From positions 1-5,278 of the forward strand of contig JAJYVN010000144.1 in the NCBI GenBank assembly GCA_021791995.1: a stretch of 5,278 bases of DNA. The letters are read 5' to 3'. Source of the DNA: Bacillota bacterium (GTDB lineage Bacteria; Bacillota; Sulfobacillia; RBS10-35; JAJYVN01). The notes under the pieces were generated by a model that did no database searches, was not told the origin of the DNA, and saw nothing but the letters and a program-made list of their open reading frames with translations. The translations under genes were made by a program, and so were the position numbers. Positions 1 through 5,258 of this stretch are shown piece after piece (positions within the stretch are counted from its first letter, which is position 1; every line of letters begins with the position of its first letter).

Positions 1-157
1 TGCAGACCGAAGCCTGGGCGAAGCAGTGATCCAAGAGCTCTCCGGAAGTTGCCAGGCGGTCGATGTTGGGGGTCTGTACCAAGGGATTGCCGAAGCAGCC
101 CAGCGTATCGGCGCGCTGCTGATCGGTGCAGATCCAAAGGATATTCGGTTTTGGCAC
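1..157 (-). CDS. Sulfatase, N-terminal fragment (runs off the left edge)
   Basis: Reading the minus strand from a GTG at 157 gives an open frame of 52 codons to the window edge. It begins V-P-K-PNILWICTDQQRADTLGC and continues with NPLVQTPNIDRLATSG, then FAQASVC. This is the classic start of the arylsulfatase/alkaline-phosphatase-superfamily sulfatases, which hydrolyse sulfate esters. D12 and Q13 (TDQQR) sit where metal-binding residues lie. C52, the last full codon, is where the C-x-P-S-R signature should begin; that Cys is normally converted to formylglycine. The GTG start is supported by AAGGGAG six bases upstream (plus positions 164-170). No signal peptide is visible, so the protein is probably cytoplasmic. 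It is divergent from the oxidoreductase at 567, which suggests joint use of a sulfated carbohydrate (inference). The substrate and the rest of the active site lie outside the window, and related phosphodiesterases or phosphonate hydrolases cannot be excluded. Confidence 0.9.
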   Translation of the reverse strand, partial: MPKPNILWICTDQQRADTLGCFGNPLVQTPNIDRLATSGELLDHCFAQASVC

Positions 158-163
158 GACCGG

Positions 164-170
164 CTCCCTT
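164..170 (-). promoter_or_regulatory. Ribosome binding site of the sulfatase gene
   Basis: The minus strand reads AAGGGAG here, followed by a six-base spacer and GTG at 157. This fixes the GTG as the start, since no ATG lies nearby in frame. The last base of the site (170) is also the outer base pair of the inverted repeat at 170-194. Confidence 0.75.
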
Positions 171-194
171 CGTAGGCCCATGCTGAGCCTACGA
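170..194. promoter_or_regulatory. 8-bp inverted repeat next to the sulfatase start
   Basis: TCGTAGGC (170-177) and GCCTACGA (187-194) are perfect reverse complements around a 9-base centre. The repeat sits immediately upstream of, and touches, the sulfatase ribosome binding site. It could be a repressor operator in the leader or promoter region, or an RNA hairpin limiting ribosome access. The sequence does not distinguish these. Confidence 0.45.
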
Positions 195-397
195 CATTCT
201 GTGCGTTGGAGGCCAACTCCTCCCGGAGGCTCCTTAGCGGATCGGCCACAGGCGATGGATCGTCCGCCTGCCGCTCACCTTCCAAAAGAGTCGGCGTCTC
301 CCCGCGTCGCGCAGAATACGGATCCCGAAGATCGTCGCGACCACGTCGAGATACGTATGCCACACCTACCTTCACGGACGGCGGCAACATTTTTCGG

Positions 398-426
398 TTG
401 TGTCTTCCACGCAAGATGCTTATAGC
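398..426 (+). promoter_or_regulatory. Weak candidate promoter for the oxidoreductase gene
   Basis: TTGTGT (398-403) and TATAGC (421-426) are separated by 17 bases, a sigma70-like arrangement with 3/6 and 4/6 matches. The -10 region lies inside a symmetric ATGCT-TAT-AGCAT (416-428) that could be an operator. Transcription from here would leave a leader of about 130 bases before the GTG at 567. The evidence is only motif resemblance in a region where better matches are absent. Confidence 0.3.
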
Positions 427-566
427 ATACCGCAAAAGAGGTGGGCGGGGGAACTCGTATTCAGAAGCGAACACTACCGAGCGGGAAGTGCCGGCCCGGG
501 CGCGAAGTGAAACCCTAAAGGGCTGAACATCCGCCCAGTGTTGGATCCAGAGAGGAAGCGATCGGG

Positions 567-1628
567 GTGGCGAACGAGTATCGGGTCGCGATCGTGGGTG
601 TGGGGGCGCGGGGTGCAGGGCGCACGGGTGCGGGGCGAGCACACACGCATTGGCGCGCTTACGCCGCGACGGGAAAGTGCCGATTGGTTGCGTTGGTCGA
701 CATCGTGCCGGAAAACATGGCTGACTTTGCCGAACAGTATGGGGACCCACAGGCACCGCCGGTCCAATTTACCGACTACCAGGAGATGCTCCGGCAGGCC
801 AAGCCCGATATTGTCTCAATCTGCACCTGGCCCAAGCTGCATGCGCCGATGGTGATCGCCTGCTGTGAGGCCGGTACCCGGGCCATCCACTGCGAGAAAC
901 CGATGGCACCCACCTGGGCCGAATCCAAGGCCATTGCAGCGGCGGCCGAAGCCGCGGGGGTTCAGCTGATCTTCACGCACCAACGGCGGTTCGCGACGCA
1001 ATTTCGCATTGCTCGCCGCTTGGTTCGGGAGGGTGCGATCGGCCAGCTGGTGCGCATGGAGGCTGGGTGCGGCAATCTCTACGACTGGGGAACGCACTGG
1101 TTTGACATGTTCCACTTCTATAACAACGAGACCCCTGCACGCTGGGTGATGGGGCAGATTGACCTCGGTGCGGGCAGAAGTGTGTTCGGCGTGACCGTGG
1201 AGGATCGGGGTCTCTCCTGGATTGGTTTTGCCAACGGGGTGCAGGGACTGCTGTACACGGGGCCGGAGCGTCCCTGGCCGGAGGCGAACCGCCTGATCGG
1301 TACCGAGGGTGAGATTGAGGTCCAGATGCCCATCGGGGAGGGCAAACAGGTCCCGGTTCGGATTCGGCGCACCGACCAGGCGGGGTGGCGGATTCCCGAG
1401 ACGCTGCCCGAGGATAAGCCCGCCCTCCCGGATCCCGAGGCTGCGGCCACTGCGGACCTCCTCTCCTGTCTGGAAACAGGAGCTGAACCGGAACTCTCCT
1501 ACCAAAAGGCCCTGCGGGCAACCGAACTGATCTTTGCGACGTACGAGTCGAGCCGACGGGGTGCGCGCGTGGAACTGCCGCTGGGTGTTGCCGACGCAAG
1601 CCTCGGCTTGACCATAGGCGCACGGTAG
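567..1628 (+). CDS. Gfo/Idh/MocA-family NAD(P)-dependent oxidoreductase
   Basis: The 353-residue product has the two-domain layout of glucose-fructose oxidoreductase/inositol dehydrogenase relatives. These enzymes oxidise or reduce a sugar, polyol or their derivatives with a nicotinamide cofactor in the cytoplasm. The N-terminal Rossmann fold shows GVGARG at residues 11-16 and an acidic D45 after the second strand, favouring NAD over NADP. The EKP signature is at E110-K111-P112, with K111 the expected catalytic lysine. The C-terminal domain carries D173-x-x-x-H177 (NLYDWGTHW), matching the Asp/His pair of inositol dehydrogenases. The length is normal for the family. The start is GTG, preceded by AGAGGA (551-556) ten bases upstream. 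It is divergent from the sulfatase and is followed by a strong hairpin, so it is probably monocistronic. The exact substrate cannot be read from the sequence; a carbohydrate linked to the sulfatase is an inference. Confidence 0.92.
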   Translation: MANEYRVAIVGVGARGAGRTGAGRAHTHWRAYAATGKCRLVALVDIVPENMADFAEQYGDPQAPPVQFTDYQEMLRQAKPDIVSICTWPKLHAPMVIACCEAGTRAIHCEKPMAPTWAESKAIAAAAEAAGVQLIFTHQRRFATQFRIARRLVREGAIGQLVRMEAGCGNLYDWGTHWFDMFHFYNNETPARWVMGQIDLGAGRSVFGVTVEDRGLSWIGFANGVQGLLYTGPERPWPEANRLIGTEGEIEVQMPIGEGKQVPVRIRRTDQAGWRIPETLPEDKPALPDPEAAATADLLSCLETGAEPELSYQKALRATELIFATYESSRRGARVELPLGVADASLGLTIGAR

Positions 1629-1636
1629 GGACGGCT

Positions 1637-1668
1637 GTGGGCGGCGCCAGAGTGCTGGCGTCGCCCAC
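1637..1668 (+). terminator. GC-rich hairpin, probable terminator of the oxidoreductase gene
   Basis: The 14-base arms 1637-1650 and 1655-1668 pair fully, with one G-U pair, around a 4-base AGTG loop, starting eight bases after the stop codon. Outer bases GACGG (1630-1634) and CCGTC (1672-1676) can extend the stem across a small internal loop. The following bases (GTCTGTTGTC) are only moderately T-rich, so efficient intrinsic termination is not certain. It may instead protect the mRNA 3' end. Confidence 0.65.
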
Positions 1669-1685
1669 GACCCGTCTGTTGTCGC

Positions 1686-1714
1686 TTGACGGCACAGCAA
1701 AAGGTTCTTATAAC
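1686..1714 (+). promoter_or_regulatory. Near-consensus sigma70-type promoter of the marR-led operon
   Basis: TTGACG (1686-1691) and TATAAC (1709-1714) match the -35 and -10 consensus at five of six positions each, with the ideal 17-base spacer. Transcription would start near 1721, giving a leader of about 20 bases before the regulator ATG at 1741. It lies directly downstream of the hairpin that closes the previous gene, so a new transcription unit begins here. Confidence 0.8.
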
Positions 1715-1724
1715 GAAATGGTTC
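1703..1724. promoter_or_regulatory. Possible operator overlapping the -10 element
   Basis: An imperfect palindrome TTC-t-TAtAA-c-GAA spans 1705-1717 over the -10 element. The pentamer GGTTC occurs at 1703-1707 and again at 1720-1724, seventeen bases apart. MarR proteins usually bind symmetric sites overlapping their own promoter, so this is a reasonable autoregulatory site. The symmetry is weak. Confidence 0.3.
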
Positions 1725-1726
1725 GA

Positions 1727-1733
1727 GGGGAGG
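1727..1733 (+). promoter_or_regulatory. Ribosome binding site that fixes the regulator start
   Basis: GGGGAGG ends at 1733. A GTG at 1735 lies one base away, too close to be used, whereas the ATG at 1741 is seven bases away. The ATG is therefore the preferred start. Confidence 0.75.
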
Positions 1734-1740
1734 CGTGGGG

Positions 1741-2202
1741 ATGGACGTGCAAAGCGAGGCCCAACTCAATGCCGTGGCGCTGGCGTTGGATGTTCTGCCA
1801 CGCCTGGCGCGACTGATGCAGCAGGCCACCGCTGCAACAACGGGTGACGGGTTGAGTCTGACGCAGTTTCGCTTGTTGAAGTGGATCGATCTGGGATGCT
1901 GCCAGACCGGGCAGCTGGCAGAGCAGCTGGATCTATCGGCTGCGACCGTGAGTGCGAGCGTGGACGTGCTGGTGCAACGTGGGCTGGCGCTCCGCTTGTC
2001 CCATGCCCAGGACCGTCGCGTGATTCCACTACGGTTGACCCCAAGTGGTCAGCAGGCCCTTGCGGCGGCGCGGGAACGCCAGCGCATTGCGCTTGCGGCC
2101 CTCTTTGACCGGGTTCCTGCGAGCGCGACCGATGCATTGGCCATTGGATTTGTTGGCGTACGCGATGCCCTGGAACAGCGTGACCCCGGTGCCAGACGAT
2201 GA
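1741..2202 (+). CDS. MarR-family winged-helix transcriptional regulator
   Basis: The 153-residue protein has the size and layout of MarR regulators, dimeric DNA-binding proteins that usually repress neighbouring genes and release DNA on binding a small aromatic ligand or on oxidation. An N-terminal helical dimerisation region (about 6-34) leads into LSLTQFRLLKWI (38-49). The helix-turn-helix covers about 57-80 (QLAEQLDLSAATVSASVDVL). The wing contains the typical D91-R92-R93 (AQDRRVIPLRLTPSG), and C-terminal helices follow. It is first in the operon, overlaps the transporter by ATGA, and has its own strong promoter with a possible operator. This is the usual marR-transporter arrangement, so it probably controls this operon. 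The vicinal C53-C54 pair at the entrance to the DNA-binding domain is not at the usual OhrR sensor position, and its role is unknown. The ligand cannot be predicted. Confidence 0.9.
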   Translation: MDVQSEAQLNAVALALDVLPRLARLMQQATAATTGDGLSLTQFRLLKWIDLGCCQTGQLAEQLDLSAATVSASVDVLVQRGLALRLSHAQDRRVIPLRLTPSGQQALAAARERQRIALAALFDRVPASATDALAIGFVGVRDALEQRDPGARR

Positions 2203-3929
2203 GGGATGCACCGATTTCTTCCCGACACCATCTGGCGGGTGGTGTTGATTACAAGTGGATCGCGCTCTCCAACACGACGCTCGGTGTGTTGATGGCGTCA
2301 CTGAATAGCTCCATCATGATCATCTCACTGCCGGCTATCTTTAATGGATTGCACATCAATCCCCTGGTCCCCGCCAATACGGGCTACCTGCTCTGGCTCC
2401 TCTTGGGGTACATGATCGTGAGCGCCATCTCCCTGGTGACCTTTGGTCGACTCTCCGATATGTTTGGGCGGGTGCGCCTCTATAACCTGGGCTTTCTCAT
2501 CTTTACCGGTGGATCGGTGGCCCTGTATCTTTCGTCACTGACGATCTCCGGAACACGCGGGGCGTTGGCCCTCATCTTGCTTCGGCTGGTGCAGGGCTTT
2601 GGCGGCGCGTTTCTGTCGGCCAACAGCGCCGCGATTCTGACCGATGCCTTCCCGGCGCAGGAACGCGGTTTGGCGATGGGCATCAACCAGATCGCGGCCA
2701 TTGGTGGTGGATTGATCGGGCTCGTGCTGGGTGGGATCCTCTCCGCCGTGGACTGGCATCTCATCTTTCTGGTGAGTGTTCCGGTCGGTCTCTTCGGTAC
2801 GGTTTGGGCCTACGTTGCGTTGCGCGAGATTGCAACGGTTCGCCGTGGCCAGCGTCTCGACCCCTTGGGGAACGTGACCTTTGCGGTTGGCCTCACCGTG
2901 CTCTTGATCGGCTTCACGTACAGTATCGAGCCCTATGGGCATTCCACCATGGGCTGGGGCAACCCCTTGGTGCTCTCCCTGATCACCGCCGGTGTGCTCC
3001 TGCTCGGCGTGTTTGTTTGGTGGGAACAGCGCGCGCCGGATCCCATGTTCCGCTTGAGTCTCTTCCGCGTTCGCGCCTTCGCCGCAGGGAATGTGAGCAC
3101 CCTGTTGGCCGGTATCGCTCGCGGTGGACTGCAGTTCATGCTTGTGATCTGGCTGCAGGGGATCTGGTTACCCATGCATGGCGTTGCCTTTGTGGAGACC
3201 CCCCTGCAGGCTGCCATCGACATGACCCCGTTGATGGCTGGCTTCCTTGTGGTGGCACCATTGTCTGGATGGCTCTCTGATCGAGCGGGCGCACGGGTCC
3301 TAGCGACCGCAGGCATGTTGGTCAATGTGGTCGGGTTCATCCTGTTGGCAGGGCTGCGGTCGGAGTTTGCCTTCTGGCCGTTTGCCGGGGTCATCTTCCT
3401 CTTAGGGGTGGGCCAGGGTATGTTCTCTGCCCCCAACACGGCCGCCGTTATGAACTCGGTCCCGCCGGAGCATCGTGGCGCTGCCTCTGGGATGAGCGCC
3501 ACCTTCCTCAACGCATCCATGATGCTCAGCATCGCGGTCTTCTTCACCATCCTGGTAGTGCGCTTGGCGGCTCGTCTTCCCCAAGCGATGTACGCAGGAC
3601 TGACCAGGATTGGCTTGCCGGCGAAGGCCGCGCTGCAGGTCTCGCACCTTCCCCCCATCGCGGCACTGTTTGCGGCGCTTTTGGGCTATAATCCCATGAG
3701 CAACTTGGTGTCGCCCAGCACACTCGCGCAGTTGCCAGCCGCTACCGGAGCCACCATGCTCAGTAACCACTTTTTCCCCTCGCTGATTGGTCCTCCGTTT
3801 ATGGACGGCATGCGCACCGTGCTGACGGTGGCAGCGGGGATGGCCCTGGTGGCAGCCTTCGCCTCTGCGCTTCGGGGCCGCGCGTATGTGCACGGTGCGC
3901 AGCGGTCCCGCACCGATTCGCGAAGGTGA
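2199..3929 (+). CDS. MFS transporter, DHA2 (14-helix) drug-exporter type
   Basis: This 576-residue integral membrane protein resembles the DHA2/EmrB-QacA group, proton-driven antiporters for drugs and other small organic molecules. The first helix is about residues 20-47 and contains LNSSIMIISLPAI (motif D1 region). Motif A, GRLSDMFGRVRLY, is at 83-95. Motif B, RLVQG, is at 129-133. A Gly-rich motif-C-like helix, GGGLIGLVLGGIL, is at 169-181. A second motif A copy, GWLSDRAGAR, is at 357-366. The C-terminal half has a long hydrophilic-to-mixed segment (about 468-537), then a final helix (538-559) and a basic tail, as expected for the outer loop between helices 13 and 14. The ATG overlaps the regulator stop as ATGA with no clear ribosome binding site of its own, so translation is probably coupled. 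The marR-MFS pairing favours an inducible exporter. Import of an aromatic or ester substrate for the downstream hydrolase is the alternative. Confidence 0.9.
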   Translation: MRDAPISSRHHLAGGVDYKWIALSNTTLGVLMASLNSSIMIISLPAIFNGLHINPLVPANTGYLLWLLLGYMIVSAISLVTFGRLSDMFGRVRLYNLGFLIFTGGSVALYLSSLTISGTRGALALILLRLVQGFGGAFLSANSAAILTDAFPAQERGLAMGINQIAAIGGGLIGLVLGGILSAVDWHLIFLVSVPVGLFGTVWAYVALREIATVRRGQRLDPLGNVTFAVGLTVLLIGFTYSIEPYGHSTMGWGNPLVLSLITAGVLLLGVFVWWEQRAPDPMFRLSLFRVRAFAAGNVSTLLAGIARGGLQFMLVIWLQGIWLPMHGVAFVETPLQAAIDMTPLMAGFLVVAPLSGWLSDRAGARVLATAGMLVNVVGFILLAGLRSEFAFWPFAGVIFLLGVGQGMFSAPNTAAVMNSVPPEHRGAASGMSATFLNASMMLSIAVFFTILVVRLAARLPQAMYAGLTRIGLPAKAALQVSHLPPIAALFAALLGYNPMSNLVSPSTLAQLPAATGATMLSNHFFPSLIGPPFMDGMRTVLTVAAGMALVAAFASALRGRAYVHGAQRSRTDSRR

Positions 3930-3971
3930 AGGGCCTCGGTGTGCAGAAATCCGTGGCACTTCCAGACTCGT

Positions 3972-3979
3972 GGAGGAGG
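3972..3979 (+). promoter_or_regulatory. Ribosome binding site that fixes the hydrolase start
   Basis: GGAGGAGG lies eight bases before the ATG at 3988. The reading frame is open further upstream to 3886, inside the transporter gene. That extension has no family similarity and no comparable binding site. Confidence 0.8.
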
Positions 3980-3987
3980 ATGCAGCG

Positions 3988-4788
3988 ATGATCGACGAAG
4001 ACGTCAGTTTTGCGGGAATCGACCGTCGGATCAATGCCTTTCTCGTGCGACCAGAACTTGCGCGTGATGCCACCGCGCCCGCAGTGATCGTGATTCACGA
4101 GATCTGGGGCCTGGATGATCACATTCGCGATGTGGCGCGGCGCTTTGCCCGCGAGGGCTTTGTGGCCCTGGCACCGGATATGTATAGCGGCGCGTTGAAA
4201 GAGGCGATGTCCCCCGAGAACATCATGGCTGGCATGAAGTTTTTGCGGGAGGCACCGCCGGAGGTCCAGCGCGATCCCTCGCTCATGCGTTCGCGCTTGG
4301 AGCAACTGTCACCCGACGAGCGGCGTGCCCTGACGACGCTGATGGATGTCATGTCACCGGATCGCCGTACGGTCTTCGCGCGGGACTTGGTGCGTGCCGT
4401 GGAGTACCTGCGCGCTCGTCCCGACACCGGCCTGGTGGGGAGCCTTGGCTTCTGCTTTGGGGGAGGGCTATCGGCGCGTCTGGCGACCTTGTCCAAGGCG
4501 CTCCGTGCCTGCGTGATTTTTTACGGGGAGAACCCGCCGCTGGACCGGGTTTCCGAGATTGTGGCCCCTGTCCTTGGGATATACGGCGGCGAGGACCCGC
4601 GTATCACCGATACGGTCCCGGCGTTCGCGGCGGCCATGGAGGCGGCGCACAAAACGTTTGAGTATCATGTCTATCCCGGTGCGCGCCACGCCTTCTTCAA
4701 CGACACGCGACCGATGTATGACAAGGATGCGGCGGCGGATGCCTGGACGAGGTCGCTGTCCTTCCTGCATCGCGAGTTGGACGCGTGA
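3988..4788 (+). CDS. Dienelactone hydrolase family protein (alpha/beta hydrolase)
   Basis: This is a 266-residue cytoplasmic alpha/beta hydrolase of the dienelactone hydrolase (carboxymethylenebutenolidase) family, which opens lactones or cleaves small esters with a Cys-Asp-His triad. HEIWGLDDHIRD (37-48) carries E38, the counterpart of Glu36 in the Pseudomonas enzyme. The nucleophile is C156 in GFCFGGG, the acid D203 in GGEDPR, and the base H234 in ARHAFFNDTRP. Spacings Cys-Asp (47) and Asp-His (31) almost equal those of the reference enzyme (48 and 31). The Glu-Cys interval is about 31 residues longer, owing to a charged helical insert at about 80-120. The position of the reference substrate-binding Arg206 is N238 here, so true dienelactone activity is not assured. 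The gene lies 58 bases after the transporter with no terminator between them, and its TGA overlaps the next GTG (GTGA). It is probably part of the MarR-controlled operon. Confidence 0.9.
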   Translation: MIDEDVSFAGIDRRINAFLVRPELARDATAPAVIVIHEIWGLDDHIRDVARRFAREGFVALAPDMYSGALKEAMSPENIMAGMKFLREAPPEVQRDPSLMRSRLEQLSPDERRALTTLMDVMSPDRRTVFARDLVRAVEYLRARPDTGLVGSLGFCFGGGLSARLATLSKALRACVIFYGENPPLDRVSEIVAPVLGIYGGEDPRITDTVPAFAAAMEAAHKTFEYHVYPGARHAFFNDTRPMYDKDAAADAWTRSLSFLHRELDA

Positions 4789-5222
4789 TCGCTCGGGAGG
4801 TTCGGCAAAACACGCGTGACGCGTGGCGGACGGATGTCAACGGGTGGATTCGCCTGCACACCGAGGGCGATCCCTTCCGTTTGGGCTTCCAGAACGGCTA
4901 TCTCCTCGCAGCGGAGATCCGGGACCTGTTTGGTCGCGTCCGTGCCTACGCGCGGCACACGTGGGAGGACTGGGGTTTCTTTCGCGAGACGGCCCGATCC
5001 CTCTATCAGGAAAAACTGGCCCCGGAGTATCGGGAGGAGATCGACGAGGAGATATCTGAAGACAACAACGGCTTTGAGGCACACGATGTAGGCGGCAACA
5101 AAGGCGTCACTGAGAGCGCAGGGGGCATAACGGTCAGCCAGTCGCTGGGAGTGGACCCGAGCGTCGACTCGCTGGCGCTGGAAGACTACGATCATATAGA
5201 CCCGGTGGAACGCATCATGTGA
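4785..5222 (+). CDS. C45-peptidase/acyltransferase-like N-terminus fused in frame to an unrelated tail
   Basis: The GTG start overlaps the hydrolase stop (GTGA), so this was the next gene of the operon, translated by coupling. Residues 1-88 resemble the N-terminus of C45-like (penicillin acylase/AAT-type, also annotated phospholipase B-like) Ntn hydrolases. The lead is GWIRLHTEGDPFRLGFQNGY (20-39), then LLAAEIRDLF, then an aromatic-rich helix and PEYREEIDE (about 80-88). In the family, YREEI is normally followed by a Gly-rich helix and, further on, the autoprocessed catalytic Cys. None of that is present. From about residue 90 the protein becomes an acidic Gly/Ser-rich sequence ending YDHIDPVERIM at a TGA, 145 residues in all against more than 300 expected. 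The change coincides with entry into a segment that ends in a ciliate-type telomere, so the gene is best read as truncated by a chimeric junction near 5050, not as a natural short protein. Family assignment is from pattern memory only. Confidence 0.6.
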   Translation: MIAREVRQNTRDAWRTDVNGWIRLHTEGDPFRLGFQNGYLLAAEIRDLFGRVRAYARHTWEDWGFFRETARSLYQEKLAPEYREEIDEEISEDNNGFEAHDVGGNKGVTESAGGITVSQSLGVDPSVDSLALEDYDHIDPVERIM

Positions 5223-5258
5223 TTATATAAGCTGCATAAAGAGTCATGTTTGAAGAAT
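5052..5258. other. Foreign terminal segment, probably ciliate macronuclear subtelomeric DNA
   Basis: The left boundary is approximate, set where the C45-like similarity ends. Up to 5222 the segment is open on the plus strand, encoding about 56 acidic, Gly/Ser-rich residues with three ATA codons, a codon rarely used in the upstream genes. A TGA follows, the only stop codon in Oxytricha-type ciliates. Bases 5223-5258 are clearly AT-rich, unlike anything earlier in the window, and lead directly into the telomere repeat. This resembles the short AT-rich 3' flank of a nanochromosome gene. The coding part is richer in GC than typical Oxytricha genes, so the source could be another spirotrich, or the junction could lie closer to the telomere than I place it. 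I do not recognise the protein tail. Confidence 0.5.

Larger units (their letters stand above)
158..566. other. Divergent intergenic region (about 409 bases)
   Basis: This is the non-coding gap between the divergent sulfatase (minus) and oxidoreductase (plus) genes. Small open frames cross it on the plus strand (126-425 and 206-526). Their products are Arg/Ser/Pro-rich low-complexity translations with no recognisable domain, so I do not call genes. It contains the inverted repeat at 170-194, a smaller CCTCC-C-GGAGG symmetry at 219-229, the candidate promoter at 398-426, and the symmetric ATGCT-TAT-AGCAT at 416-428. No tRNA, known riboswitch or insertion sequence was recognised. The length is generous for a two-promoter region and leaves space for operators of both genes. 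Confidence 0.6.

Noticed and set aside
206..526. Small plus-strand frames in the divergent intergenic region
   Set aside because: Low-complexity Arg/Ser translations, no convincing ribosome binding site, and overlap with the likely control region.
1735..1740. GTG start for the MarR gene
   Set aside because: It is only one base from the GGGGAGG site; the ATG at 1741 has correct spacing.
816..1829. Long minus-strand frame of 337 codons
   Set aside because: It is antisense to the oxidoreductase, whose Rossmann, EKP and DxxxH motifs are clear. The antisense product is Arg/Pro/His-rich without domains and crosses the terminator and the strong promoter.
2933..3658. Minus-strand frame of 241 codons inside the transporter gene
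   Set aside because: It is a shadow of a well-supported MFS gene with GC-rich codon bias, and its translation has no recognisable domain.
3687..3692. Perfect TATAAT within the transporter gene
   Set aside because: No acceptable -35 element lies 16-18 bases upstream, and the bases encode Tyr-Asn in a continuous coding sequence.
3886..3987. Upstream extension of the hydrolase frame
   Set aside because: It overlaps the transporter gene and lacks family similarity; the ATG at 3988 has a strong ribosome binding site.
5051..5056. GATATC (EcoRV recognition sequence) right at the apparent junction, hinting at a cloning join
   Set aside because: A single six-base site is weak evidence and the junction position is uncertain by several bases; there is no vector or linker sequence.
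5250..5254. TTGAA resembling the core of the Euplotes chromosome breakage sequence
   Set aside because: It lies four bases from the telomere instead of the expected spacing, and the 20-bp telomere length fits Oxytricha-type ciliates better; five bases can occur by chance.
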